Source of the DNA: JBBECJ01 sp963763325
GTDB taxonomy: Bacteria; Chloroflexota; Chloroflexia; Thermomicrobiales; CFX8
NCBI GenBank assembly: GCA_963763325.1
Contig: CAVXOL010000020.1
Location: forward strand, 1 to 64,000
Direction: 5' to 3'
DNA length: 64,000 bases
Part shown: positions 45,377 to 54,800 of the stretch, piece after piece
Position numbering within the stretch: position 1 is the first letter of the stretch
Layout: the number at the start of each line of letters is the position of its first letter
Position numbers and translations under genes: made by a program
The notes under the pieces: generated by a model
What the model was told of the DNA's origin: nothing
Seen by the model: only the letters and a program-made list of their open reading frames with translations
Database searches by the model: none

Positions 45377-46478
45377 ATGACCCCCGACCGCCCAACCCGA
45401 CTCACAACTCGCCACGGTGAACTCATGATGCCAGCCTTCCTGCCGGATGCGACGCGGGCCGGGGTGCGCAGCGTAACGTCCGACGACCTGCGGGCGGTTG
45501 GGATTCCGGCGATCGTCGTCAACGCGTTTCACCTGATGCGGCGGCCCGGTGTGCGGGTGATTCAGGCGGCCGGTGGCGTCCACAAATTCATGGACTGGGA
45601 CGGGCCGATCCTCAGCGATTCGGGCGGGTTCCAGGTCTACTCGCTGATCCGCCAGAATCCCGACTACGGCGTCATCCGCGCCAACGAGGTCATCTTCCGC
45701 GAGCCAGGCACGAGCGAGAAGTGGACGCTGACGCCTGAGAAGGTCGTCCAGATTCAGTTCCAGCTCGGATCCGACATCGTCGTCTGCCTCGACGACTGCA
45801 CCGACGCCGGCGACGACCTCAGTGAGCAGGCCCGCTCGGTCGAGCGGACGATCCGCTGGGCACGACGCTGCAAGCAGGAGTTCGAGCGGCTCGTGAGCCA
45901 GCAGAAGCGTGACGACCGGCCACTGCTGTTCGCCGTCGTCCAGGGCGGCGCCAGCGAAGAGCTGCGCCGCGAGTGCGCCCGTGCGCTGGTCGAGATCGGC
46001 TTCGACGGCTTCGGCTTCGGCGGCTGGCCGCTGACCGAGGATGGTGAGCTCCTGACCGATGTCCTGCGCTGGGTTGTCGATGCGCTGCCGGCCGTCGGCG
46101 CCGAAGCACGCGCTCGGGATCGGCAGCCCGGAGCACGTCGTAGCAGCCCACGCGCTCGGCTACACGATGTTCGATTGCAGCCTGCCAACCCGCGACGCGC
46201 GCCACAACCGGCTCTACGTCTACCGGCCGGGCTTCCCGGACAACGGCCTCAGTCCGGGCGATGCCTTTCGCTCGACCGTTTACATCCTCGACACGAAGTA
46301 CCACAGCGACCGCGAGCCGATCGACCCCACCTGCGACTGTCCCGCCTGCCGGAAGTATAGCCGTGCCTACCTCCACCACCTGTTCAAGATCGGCGACAGC
46401 AGCGCCGAACGGCTGGCAACGCTCCACAACCTGCGCTTCTACACGCGGATGATCGCTGCTCTGCAATCAACCGCGTGA
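45377..46478 (+). CDS. tgt: Divergent tRNA-guanine transglycosylase-like protein (one frameshift)
   Basis: About 367 aa when repaired; the frame changes at 46090-46103. TGT landmarks: PILSDSGGFQVYSL (general base Asp), GSDIVVCLDDCTDAGD, VVQGGASEELRRECARAL, YTMFDCSLPTRDARH (nucleophile Asp) and the zinc site DPTCDCPACRKYSRAYLHHL. Odd: the substrate loop is GGWPLTEDGE rather than GGLAVGE, and the pocket motif is DDCTD rather than DECTP, so the base it inserts or its acceptor may differ from canonical preQ1 exchange. It lies 38 bases after the rsmI-rmt frame, likely in the same operon. Confidence 0.8.
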
Positions 46479-46498
46479 CGGCACCCCGCACAAGCGAA

Positions 46499-46523
46499 CG
46501 CCCTCGTTTTGGGGTCGAGGGCG
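46499..46523 (+). terminator. Hairpin after tgt
   Basis: CGCCCTCG (46499-46506), a 9-base loop, CGAGGGCG (46516-46523), 20 bases after the tgt stop. There is no T-run, so termination may be partial. Confidence 0.6.
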
Positions 46524-46643
46524 CTCACGGAGGGTGGGGAAGGAGGAGAGTAGGAATAAGCTGGATTGTCTGGATGTTGACAGTATCTCCCGGCAGGTTT
46601 GCCTGCACATCCTGAAGATTCATCATTTGTGGCTGATAGGGCC

Positions 46644-46663
46644 ACTAGTGATTCTTCACTAGT
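46644..46663. promoter_or_regulatory. Inverted repeat ACTAGTGA-TTCT-TCACTAGT
   Basis: Perfect 8-bp arms with a 4-base spacer, immediately before TTGACG, a possible -35 box of the AhpD-like gene. An operator-like site; the rest of the 46524-46812 gap holds no gene that I can support. Confidence 0.45.
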
Positions 46664-46812
46664 TGACGAAGGGTGCTCGATCGCTGGTCCAGATGGGCGC
46701 CACTCCGCACCTGCTAATCTGTGGCTGTGTAACGACGGCGATGACTACAATTCCGTGGAACCGATGCCGACATGCGTCGAAACGGGGTATGCCGCAATGC
46801 AGGAGGACGACC

Positions 46813-47328
46813 TTGGCACGTGTAACGCTCGTTGCAGAGGAAGCACTTTCCCCAGGTGTACAGTGCTATATCGGCCAGACGGCCGATGGCGTCCTGCGTG
46901 GGCTGGGTGGTCACCGACCTGAACTGGCTGAGCGCTGGCTTGCGCTCTATCTCCCGCTGGTGCGTGAGGACGGCGCACTGCCCGTTGAACTGAAGGAACT
47001 CGTCCGGTTTCAGATCGCCGGCTACTACGGCTGCGACCACTGCCAGGGGTTCATCGCTCCGGTCGCGCAGGAGCGCGGCGTTACCTACGACAAGCTCGCC
47101 GGCGTCCTGACGCCCGACGATCCGGCGGCGCTGCTGGATGACCGCGAGCGGGCGATGCTGCGTTTCACGCTCAAGATGGCATCTGGCAAGGGCGAACTGG
47201 ACGAGGCCGACTTCAATGACACCCGACGCTTCTTCGACGAGCCGCAATTGGTCGAGCTGGGGTTCCTGGCAGCCCTGCTGATTGGCTACGGCCGCTTCAC
47301 GATCACCGGCTTTGGGCTGGTCGAGTAG
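46813..47328 (+). CDS. AhpD-like/carboxymuconolactone decarboxylase-family protein
   Basis: 171 aa from TTG 46813, chosen because AGGAGG lies exactly six bases upstream; the longer upstream frame has no protein character. The redox motif GYYGCDHCQGFIAPVAQERG has the CxxC of AhpD-type proteins and a nearby acidic/His relay. An all-alpha CMD fold continues to the end (FLAALLIGYGRFTITGFGLV). Likely a peroxidase-type antioxidant or thiol-disulfide protein. Confidence 0.8.
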   Translation: MARVTLVAEEALSPGVQCYIGQTADGVLRGLGGHRPELAERWLALYLPLVREDGALPVELKELVRFQIAGYYGCDHCQGFIAPVAQERGVTYDKLAGVLTPDDPAALLDDRERAMLRFTLKMASGKGELDEADFNDTRRFFDEPQLVELGFLAALLIGYGRFTITGFGLVE

Positions 47329-47332
47329 CCCG

Positions 47333-49633
47333 TCAAATCCCGTTGCGGACGGCCCAGGTCGCGGCGGCTGTCCTCGAATCGACGCCGAGCTTGTTCATGA
47401 TGTTGATCACGTGGTTGGCAGCCGTGTGCGGTGAGATTGAGAGCGCCGTTCCGATCTCCTGATTCGACAAGCCGTTGACGAGCAGGCGAAGCACTTCAAC
47501 CTCGCGCCGGGTGAGACCGGCAACCGGGGCAGGCGCCACCGCACGTTCATGTGTCACATCGGCCGACCGGGCGAGTTCGATAGCCTCGTCGAGCGAGAGT
47601 TCCCGGCCAGCCTGCCAGGCATCGTTCCAGATCGCCGGGCTGACCTGAGCCTTCGCCTCGGGCAGGTAGGCGTCGTAGTACGCCTGCGTCATCGGTGGCA
47701 CGCGGATGCCAATCGCTTCCCGGATGGCGCTGACTGCGCCCAGGAGCCGGGCTGCGCGTAGCGGCTGCCGTCGAAGCGTCGCGATCCAGGCGGCGACTTC
47801 GATCGCCTGCGATGCGAAGCGAGGGTCACGCAAGTGCTGCTGAATCTCAAGCGCTGTGTCGATCCGCTGGGTCGCCAGCGGTAGATTCCCCTGTTGCATG
47901 GCCAGCAGCGCGTATTCGGGGATGATGTAACCAAGCCCGACGATATGGTGCGCCTCCTCGGCCAGAGCGATCGCTTCAGTCAGGCAACGCTCGGCCTGCT
48001 CGTCGCGGCGTTGCAGCACGTAGACCGCGCCGAGGTTGCCGAGCGCGCTGGGAAGCAGCCGGTCGTCAACATCCCGAGCCGCAACGACGGTCGCTTCGTA
48101 GAGCCGGGCGGCCTCATCGAGATCCGCGGACCACATCGCCGCCCGGCCCATGCCGTACAGACACCACGCAGCGCCGCTGGCATCTCCCAGCGATTGGTAG
48201 AGGTCGTGTCCTGCCTGGGAGAAGCGCCGTCCGGCGGCGTAATCGCCCTGGGTTGTCGCGAGGAAGCCGGCCTCGAAGAGGGTATACGCGCGCAGGGCGG
48301 GCGTGGCCGGCTGGCTGCTCGCGAGCGCAAGCTCACACCAGCGACGGGCCTCGCTGTAGTAGCCGAGCGTTTCCCAGCAACCGCCGATCGCCTGAATGAA
48401 GCGCAACGCGATGTCAGCGTCGTGCTCGACTGCCCAGGTCAACGCGCTACGCAGATTCCCGAACTCGGTTTCGCTCTGCGCGACCCAGCGCGCCGCGTCG
48501 GGTCCGATCCACTCAACTTCGGCGTCCTCGAAGGTGTGCAGGAAGTACTCGGCATGTCGACGTCGGACGGCGTCGACATCGTCCATCACATCCAGCCGTT
48601 CCAGTCCGAACTCGCGGATTGTCTCCAACATGATGTAGCGTGGTGTGCCGTCGTCGGTCTCCGTCTGCCCGACGAGGCTGTGGTCAACCAGGACGCTCAA
48701 TCCGTCCAGGACGTCATCTGGCTGATCGTAGACCGCTTCGATCGCGTCCAGAGTACAGCCACCGACAAAGACCGACAGGTGGGAGAAGAGTCGCTGGGCG
48801 TCCGGCGAGAGCAGATCGTAGCTCCATGCAATCGCGGCTCGCATCGTCTGCTGGCGGGTCGGGACGTCGCGCGGACCGGCAGTGAGAACCTGCAACCGTT
48901 GCTCCAGCCGAGCCAGTAACGCTGGCGGCGAGAGGATTCGCACTCGCGCAGCCGCCAGTTCGATCGCCAGCGGCAAGCCGTCCAGTTTCGTGCAGATCGC
49001 CGCGACTGCGGCTGCATTCTGTTGCGCGAGCGCGAAGCTGGAGCGTGCCTGGCGCGCATGCGCGACGAAGAGCCGGACGGAATCCACCTGCTCAAGATCA
49101 TGTAACGCAGGCAGATGCTGGAGGTCGGGGAGCGCCAGCGGATCGACATCGACCGCCTGCTCGCCGGAAATGCGCAGCCGCGCGCGACTGGTGATGAGCA
49201 CCGTCAATGCCGGACAGGCCGCCAGCAAATCGGCAACGGCGATCGCCGCCGGCAGTACCTGCTCGAAATTGTCGAGAACCAGCAGCATCTCATCGGCCTG
49301 ACATGCTGCGGCAATACTGCTGGCCAGTGATTGATCGGCTGTCTCACGAACACTGAGTGCCTGAGCGATCGCAGAGATCACCAGATTCGGATCGATGATC
49401 GCCTGCAACGGGACGAAGCAGACACCGTCGCGGAACTGGTCCTGTAGCCGCTCACTTGCAGCCAGCGCCAGCCGCGTCTTTCCGACTCCGCCCGGCCCGG
49501 TCAGCGTAACCAGCCGGCTGGATGGCTCGCGCAGGAGGTCGCAGAGCGCGGCAATCTCCCGCTCACGGCCGATCAGCGGCGTCAGCGGCGATGGCAGATG
49601 ATTGGCTCGCTCAGTCGTCGATGCGACGAGCAT
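47333..49633 (-). CDS. ATPase-LuxR transcriptional regulator (copy 1)
   Basis: About 766 aa from ATG 49633 (MLVASTTERANHLPSPLTPL); an upstream start at 49702 would lie inside a promoter-like element. NB-ARC/AAA-like ATPase: Walker A LTGPGGVGKTRLALAA, Walker B MLLVLDNFEQVL, sensor LITSRARLRISGEQ; then TPR-like helices (LFEAGFLATTQGDYAAGRRF), then LuxR/GerE HTH (GLTRREVEVLRLLVNGLSNQ, HTAANHVINIMNKLGVDSRT). MalT-like signal-transduction ATPase with unknown inducer. Intact, and the model for the two broken copies at 54.8-60.3 kb. Confidence 0.88.
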   Translation of the reverse strand: MLVASTTERANHLPSPLTPLIGREREIAALCDLLREPSSRLVTLTGPGGVGKTRLALAASERLQDQFRDGVCFVPLQAIIDPNLVISAIAQALSVRETADQSLASSIAAACQADEMLLVLDNFEQVLPAAIAVADLLAACPALTVLITSRARLRISGEQAVDVDPLALPDLQHLPALHDLEQVDSVRLFVAHARQARSSFALAQQNAAAVAAICTKLDGLPLAIELAAARVRILSPPALLARLEQRLQVLTAGPRDVPTRQQTMRAAIAWSYDLLSPDAQRLFSHLSVFVGGCTLDAIEAVYDQPDDVLDGLSVLVDHSLVGQTETDDGTPRYIMLETIREFGLERLDVMDDVDAVRRRHAEYFLHTFEDAEVEWIGPDAARWVAQSETEFGNLRSALTWAVEHDADIALRFIQAIGGCWETLGYYSEARRWCELALASSQPATPALRAYTLFEAGFLATTQGDYAAGRRFSQAGHDLYQSLGDASGAAWCLYGMGRAAMWSADLDEAARLYEATVVAARDVDDRLLPSALGNLGAVYVLQRRDEQAERCLTEAIALAEEAHHIVGLGYIIPEYALLAMQQGNLPLATQRIDTALEIQQHLRDPRFASQAIEVAAWIATLRRQPLRAARLLGAVSAIREAIGIRVPPMTQAYYDAYLPEAKAQVSPAIWNDAWQAGRELSLDEAIELARSADVTHERAVAPAPVAGLTRREVEVLRLLVNGLSNQEIGTALSISPHTAANHVINIMNKLGVDSRTAAATWAVRNGI

Positions 49634-49673
49634 CCTACGGCTCACTTCCCCACTTGGGTGCAACCACACCCAT

Positions 49674-49752
49674 GATATTCCATCTTCCCGAACGCAATGC
49701 AATGTGTCAAGTCATTCACTTTGTCAGATACGGAATTGCGTAACAGTTGCCT
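49674..49752 (-). promoter_or_regulatory. Conserved upstream block of LuxR copy 1
   Basis: Nearly identical to 57153-57232 before LuxR copy 2. On the minus strand both contain TTGACA, 17 bases, then GAAGAT, and the segment CAACTGTTACGCAATTCCG further upstream. Such conservation outside the coding sequence suggests a shared promoter/operator. Confidence 0.6.
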
Positions 49753-49837
49753 GGATGGTCCACTCTATGTTGGGCTTGCGACCAGCCACATTGCAGCATC
49801 AGCGCAGTGCCGGATACGGAACACGGCAACTTTCTCC

Positions 49838-49859
49838 CCGGAAGACGCGGGCGTTCCGG
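49838..49859. terminator. Hairpin related to those at 54197 and 57309
   Basis: CCGGAA-GA-CGC, GG, GCG-TTCCGG, followed by GGTTGTGAGGAT. The same hairpin plus a GTGTGAGGATTGG tail follows both EMNxLP genes, but no such gene is recognisable next to this copy. From 49860 to 50084 I see no gene. Confidence 0.45.
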
Positions 49860-50084
49860 AAGGTTGTGAGGATCGTCATGTATATCGATGATCTGCGCCG
49901 GCTCCCGTTGCTGTCGTAATATCTCGAATGATGACAATCCTCCGTTACGGGTTGGTGTGACGCTACGGATCGGATGATGCGATCCAGCGGGTATCAGGAT
50001 CGTGCCGTACACCCTGCAAGCCACAGATGCTGCGGTTTCCAGGTCACAACAGTGTTCACGACACACCGGGCATGGAGAGCGATT

Positions 50085-51968
50085 ATGAAACACCTCCTTC
50101 GCCGACTGACATTGGCGACCATGCTGCTGTTGCTCGTGCTGATCGTGCCGGCCTTTTTGGCCTGCGGTGGTGACGACAACAACGAGGATCTCTCTACTCC
50201 ACCCACGGCTGGCGCGCCAACTGCGACGACAGCCAGCGGAACCGGTAACGCGCCCCCCACGACGGCTGGCGATGACGATGAGCAGTCAACGACTGACGCC
50301 GCCGACGCTTCCCCAACGACCGGTGCGACCGACGCATCGCCAACTACGGGCGGCAGTGGCACGGCTGGCACGGAAACCATCGGACCATTTGCGGTCGAGG
50401 AGTTGCTCTTCGGCAAGGCGATCGAGGCGCCGGAGCACGAGGGCGGGGTGCTCGTCCAGGGCGGCCGCGCAGGACATGTCAACCTTGTTGCCGGTCGTGA
50501 CGCAGGATGGCCCATCCAGCGCTGTCCAGGGGTTGATCTTCGAGTCCGTGGTGTCGGTGCACCCCGACACACTGGAGCCAATTGGACTGCTGGCGGAATC
50601 CTGGGATGTGACCGAGGACGCCTCGGTCTACACCTTCCACCTGCGTGACGGCATCAACTGGTCGGATGGCGAACCGTTCACGGCTGAGGATGTCGAGTTC
50701 ACCTATCTGACGTACATGAACCCGGATACGGGTTCTCCGCACGTCAGTGTAATCAGTGCGCAGATCGACAGCATCGACGTGCTGGACCCGTTGACCGTGC
50801 AATTCACTCTGACGGGCACCTTCCCGGACTTCGCAGTCGAAATCATGGTCTTCAATATCATCGCGAAGCACATCTGGGAGGACATCGATCCGGCCGCGAT
50901 GCAGCAGGATCCTGGCGCGACCGGCACCGATCCGTTGCGCGTCGTCGGGACTGGCCCGTTCACGTTTGAGGAATGGGTCTCCGACGATCACGTGACGCTG
51001 GTTCCGAACGAGGATTACTGGCGCGGCGCTCCGGTGCTGGATGCATTCATCTTCAAGGTCCTGCCCGATGATGCCGCAGCTGTGAACCAGCTCAAGACTG
51101 GCGAGATCGACTTGAGCGGCTTGACGCCGTCCGCGGTGGGCGAATTCGACGGCAACCAGGATGTCGCGGTCATCGACTACCCAACGCTCGATTTCACCTT
51201 CTACGGTCTCAACCTGGATGCGAGCAAGACGACGCTTTTCCAGGATGTCGAGGTACGCCAGGCCTTGCTGTACGCGCTCGATCGCGAGGCGATGCTCGAC
51301 TCGATCCTGTTTGGCTATGGGGAGGTTGCCGTCGGCACCATCCCGACGATGTCCTGGGCCTACAACCCTGACGAGATCGAGTTGAAATACCCGTACGACC
51401 CGGAAATGGCGAAGCAACTGCTCGACGACGCCGGCTGGGTCGAAAGCGCCGATGGCGTCGCGTGAGAAGGACGGTCAGCGACTGACCTTCACGATGTACA
51501 CCAGCGCCGGCAACCAGGTTCGCGAGTCGTATCTGACGGTCCTCCAGGAGTACTGGGCCGAGATCGGCGTCGAGATGACGCCCGCAGTTCGAGCCGTTCC
51601 CCGCGCTCATCGAACGGCTCACCGAGACGTTTGACTTCGAAGCCTTCCTGGTTGGATTCACCTGGGGGGCGGCGGTCGATCAGTCAATCATGTTCACCTG
51701 TGATGCTGCCGGCGGCAACGGCTTCAACTTCACCAGCTACTGCAATCCGGAGGTTGACGCCATTCTGAGCGAGGCGCTGAGCGAGACCGACCGGGATCGG
51801 CGCATCGAGCTCTACACGGAGTTCCAGAACATCGTCATGGAGGACCTGCCGGAAACCATCATGTTCTTCAGCCGGGACATTGGAGGCGTGAGCACGCGGG
51901 TTCACAACCTGTTCCCGAACGGTGTCAACATCGTATTCAACGCGCACACGTGGTGGGTCGAGGACTAA
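50085..51968 (+). CDS. Peptide/nickel-type ABC solute-binding lipoprotein (three frameshifts)
   Basis: Family 5 binding protein of about 625 aa. Lipoprotein signal: basic start, LLLLVLIVPAFLACGG lipobox (Cys26 or so), then a long Thr/Ala/Asp-rich spacer (to about residue 100). The binding domain has VVTQDGPSSAVQGLIFESVV, ESWDVTEDASVYTFHLRDGI, NEDYWRGAPVLDAFIFKVLP and ALLYALDREAMLDSILFGYG. The frame changes at about 50465, 51460 and 51583; each is explained by one extra base. No permease or ATPase genes are adjacent, so it is an orphan within this window. Confidence 0.85.
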
Positions 51969-52299
51969 CAATCCCACGGGATTGTCGTCCCTGCACACTG
52001 CGTACGATCCCGAATTGATACCCCGTAGGGGTCATCGTCGGAAACCACATACATGTAACCCTATCGCCTGGATTACGTGGTATGGTGGGATCAGTTTCCG
52101 CATGAGGAATGGCTGAGCGGGCGGCGCTACCTCGACCTGGCAGGCCTGCCCGCCGGGGCGGGCGAGGGGGCAAATGCGCGCGGACTCATTCCTCGTGACT
52201 CCCCTGCGATGTCGTTACCCACGCAGCTCCTGGTTGGTATCATGGACGCATTCCCCTGCGAGCGGCCCTGTGCCGCCGAGGCCCACGAGGAGGTGCGCC
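51969..52299. other. Intergenic, no gene seen
   Basis: About 330 bases between the binding protein and the glycosyltransferase; no coding signal until the strong GAGGAGGTG at 52286. Confidence 0.4.
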
Positions 52300-53485
52300 A
52301 TGCGCGTCCTGTTCACGACGCACCCGGCGGCCGGGCATTTCCACCCGCAGGTGCCCCTCGCCCGCGCGCTCGGCCGCCGCCGGGCACGAGGTCGCCTTCG
52401 CCTGCTCGCCCGCCTTCCAGTCGACCGTCGAGGCGGCCGGGTTCCGCTGCTTCCCCGCCGGCCTCGCCTGGCTGGAGGCGGAGATGGCGGTGGCGTTCCC
52501 GGCACTGCGCACGCTCGCCGAGGAGGAGTGGACCGAGTGGATCAGGACCCACATCTTCGCGGGCGCAGCGGCCGAGGCGCTGGCGCGCGATGTCCTGGCG
52601 CTCGCCGACTGCTGGCTGCCCGACCTCATCGTGCGCGACGGCGTGGAGTTCGGTGGCTGCCTCGCGGCAGAAACTCTGGGGCTGCCCCACGCCATCGGCG
52701 GCTTCTGCTCCTTCGGGCCGCCGGGAATCGAGCGGGCCATCTTCGGCGCGCCGCTGGCGGTGCTGCGGGCGACCTTCGGCCTGCCGCCCGACCCCGACCT
52801 CCGCATGCACCAGCGCTACCTCAGCCTGGTGCCGACCATCCCCGGGTTCGTCGGCCCGCAGCAGTCGGTCGCGCCGGTTGTGCATTTCCTGCGCCCGGTC
52901 CCATTCGACCAGTCCGGCGACGAGCACCTGCCGGACTGGGCACTGACCCTACCGGCAGGGCCGACCGTGTACGCCTCACTCGGCACCATCTTCAACCGCA
53001 GCCCCGGCCTGTTTACCGCGATCCTTGCTGGCCTGGGCGACGAGCCACTCAATCTCATCCTCACGGTCGGGCGCAACCAGGACCCGGCCGACTTCGGCCC
53101 GCAGCCGAACAACGTGCGCATCGCGCGCTATGTGCCGCAGACGCTGCTGCTCCCATACTGCGACCTCGTCGTCACCCACGGCGGCTTCAACTCCGTCCAG
53201 GCGGCCCTCAGCCAGGGGGTGCCGCTGGTCATCGTGCCGCTCGGCGCGGACCAGCCACTCAACGCCGCCGCCTGCGCGGACATGGGAGTGGGGCGGGTGG
53301 TCGAGCCTGAGGAGCGAACCCCAGGAATGATCCGCGCCATGGTACGGGCGGTCCTCACCGACCCAACCTACCGGGCCAGTGCCGAGCGGGTCCGCGACGA
53401 GATGGCCGCCCTGCCAGGTCTGGAATACGCCGTCGCGCTGCTGGAGCGCCTGGCGCGGGACAAGCAGCCGATACGCTCGGCGTGA
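52300..53485 (+). CDS. UGT/MGT-type glycosyltransferase (one frameshift)
   Basis: ATG at 52300 behind GAGGAGGTG. N-terminal GT-B half: MRVLFTTHPAAGHFHPQVPL; a CCGCCGCC slip at about 52380 restores AAGHEVAFACSPAFQSTVEA. C-terminal donor signature: HGGFNSVQAALSQGVPLVIV, then GADQPLNA. GT1 family like macrolide and flavonoid glycosyltransferases; the acceptor is unknown. Span 3n+1 bases, about 395 aa when repaired. The stop overlaps the downstream GNAT start (GTGA). Confidence 0.85.
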
Positions 53486-54123
53486 AGCAGGAACGTGCTC
53501 GCCGAGATGCGACGAGTGGATCGTCTTTCGCTACTGAGGGGAGTCGCCCCGTGCGTGTCTATCTTGAAACCGATCGGTTGATCCTGCGACAGTTCACCAT
53601 GGATGATGTCGATCACCTCGTCGAGCTCGACAGTGACCCCGAGGTCATGCGCTACCTGACCGGCAAGCCCACGCCGCGTGACGAGATCGAGCGGGACCTT
53701 CTGCCGTGGTGGCTGGCCTACTACGAGCGCGGCGACCGGTACGGCTTCTGGGCAGCCATCGAGAAGCAGGCCGGCGACTTCATCGGCTGGTTCCACTTTC
53801 GACCCGGTCCCGACGCACCGAACGATGCGCCGGAACTCGGGTATCGGCTCAGGCGCCAAGCGTGGGGCAAGGGCTACGCGACCGAAGGCGCTCGGGCGCT
53901 CGTCCGCAAGGGCTTCACCGACTCCGATATCCGTCGGGTCACGGCCTCGACCTTCCAGGACAACCGCGGTTCACGACGGGTACTGGAGAAGTCGGGCCTG
54001 CGCTTCGTCCGCGCGCTCCGCCTGACACCGGAAGCGAAGGTATATCACGGGATTCCTGCGGTCTGGGACGGCGACGTCGTCGAGTACGCGATCGAGCGGG
54101 ACGAGTGGGCGGCCCAGAACTAA
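53482..54123 (+). CDS. GNAT acetyltransferase (RimJ/RimL-like)
   Basis: 213 aa, or 190 aa if GTG 53551 (MRVYLETDRLILRQFTMDDV, GAGGGGAG upstream) is the real start. Acetyl-CoA binding motif A is YRLRRQAWGKGYATEGARAL (Q/RxxGxG/A) and motif B is VTASTFQDNRGSRRVLEKSG. RimJ-like members acetylate protein N-termini, amino acids or antibiotics; the target is unknown here. Translationally linked to the glycosyltransferase. Confidence 0.85.
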   Translation: MKQERARRDATSGSSFATEGSRPVRVYLETDRLILRQFTMDDVDHLVELDSDPEVMRYLTGKPTPRDEIERDLLPWWLAYYERGDRYGFWAAIEKQAGDFIGWFHFRPGPDAPNDAPELGYRLRRQAWGKGYATEGARALVRKGFTDSDIRRVTASTFQDNRGSRRVLEKSGLRFVRALRLTPEAKVYHGIPAVWDGDVVEYAIERDEWAAQN

Positions 54124-54196
54124 TGCTCACGTCATCCATCGAATGAGACGCGCTGCTACCTACTCACGATCACGGCGCTGTTTGACCGGACAGACG

Positions 54197-54227
54197 GGAA
54201 CGCCCCCGGGGATACGGGGAGCGTTCC
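54197..54227 (-). terminator. Hairpin after the EMNxLP gene (copy 1)
   Basis: GGAACGC-CCCC (54197-54207) pairs with GGGG-A-GCGTTCC (54216-54227), one bulged base. It lies 32 bases beyond the stop of the minus-strand gene at 54259 and may also serve the convergent GNAT gene. Confidence 0.6.
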
Positions 54228-54258
54228 ACAACGGGTGTGAGGATTGGAGTGTGCGAGG

Positions 54259-54657
54259 TTAGTAGGGTAAGCCGCGCCGATCGCTGAATGGAGCAACCAG
54301 TGGCGCATCGTCGCCCGGCAACGCGTTGATCTCCAGCAAGCGCCAGCGCTCGAACGTCACGACTGGAGCCGGGGCGGCTTCAGGGAGCGCATTCATCTCG
54401 CGGAAGCGGTACTGCTGATAGCTCATCGGACGAACGGCAGCGGCTTCCGGCAGCATGTTCATCTCGATGAAGTGGAAGTTGGCGTTGGTATTTGGCTCTG
54501 CCGACGCAGAGACATCGGCGTTGGTTGTTGCGTCACCGCTCTGGGTGATGGCCGCAACGGCAGCCCCGGTTCCCAGGACCCCCAACAGAAGAACGATGAT
54601 CACGGCGATCCGAATCTGATTGCGCTGAGTCCGCTTGACGGTTGCTGTTGCCTGCAT
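54259..54657 (-). CDS. Membrane-anchored EMNxLP-repeat protein (copy 1)
   Basis: 132 aa, AGGAGGCACACA before the ATG. N-terminal membrane segment (IRIAVIIVLLLGVLGTGAAV) with basic residues before it, a Thr/Ala/Asn linker, then three related units: FHFIEMNMLPEAAAV, YRFREMNALPEAAPA and WRLLEINALPGDDAP (consensus aromatic-x-x-x-E-M/I-N-x-L-P), spaced by about 25 residues; the end is SDRRGLPY. The repeats should lie outside the cell. I know no family with this motif. It follows LuxR copy 2 by 144 bases on the same strand. Confidence 0.7.
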   Translation of the reverse strand: MQATATVKRTQRNQIRIAVIIVLLLGVLGTGAAVAAITQSGDATTNADVSASAEPNTNANFHFIEMNMLPEAAAVRPMSYQQYRFREMNALPEAAPAPVVTFERWRLLEINALPGDDAPLVAPFSDRRGLPY

Positions 54658-54800
54658 TGTGTGCCTCCTGTTTGTCTGCTATCCCCGGATGTCATTCGAC
54701 AATCACAGCATGCGTTCAGGGGCGAGGAGGCACATCCCGCGACCTGATCAATCGCGGCACGCATGGTAGTAGTCAGGGCTGACTATTTCGTTCGCAGCGG

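Noticed and set aside
49634..49702. Upstream ATG for LuxR copy 1 (MHCVREDGISWV...)
   Set aside because: It overlaps the conserved promoter-like block with TTGACA-17-GAAGAT and has no ribosome site; conservation with copy 2 is explained by that block.
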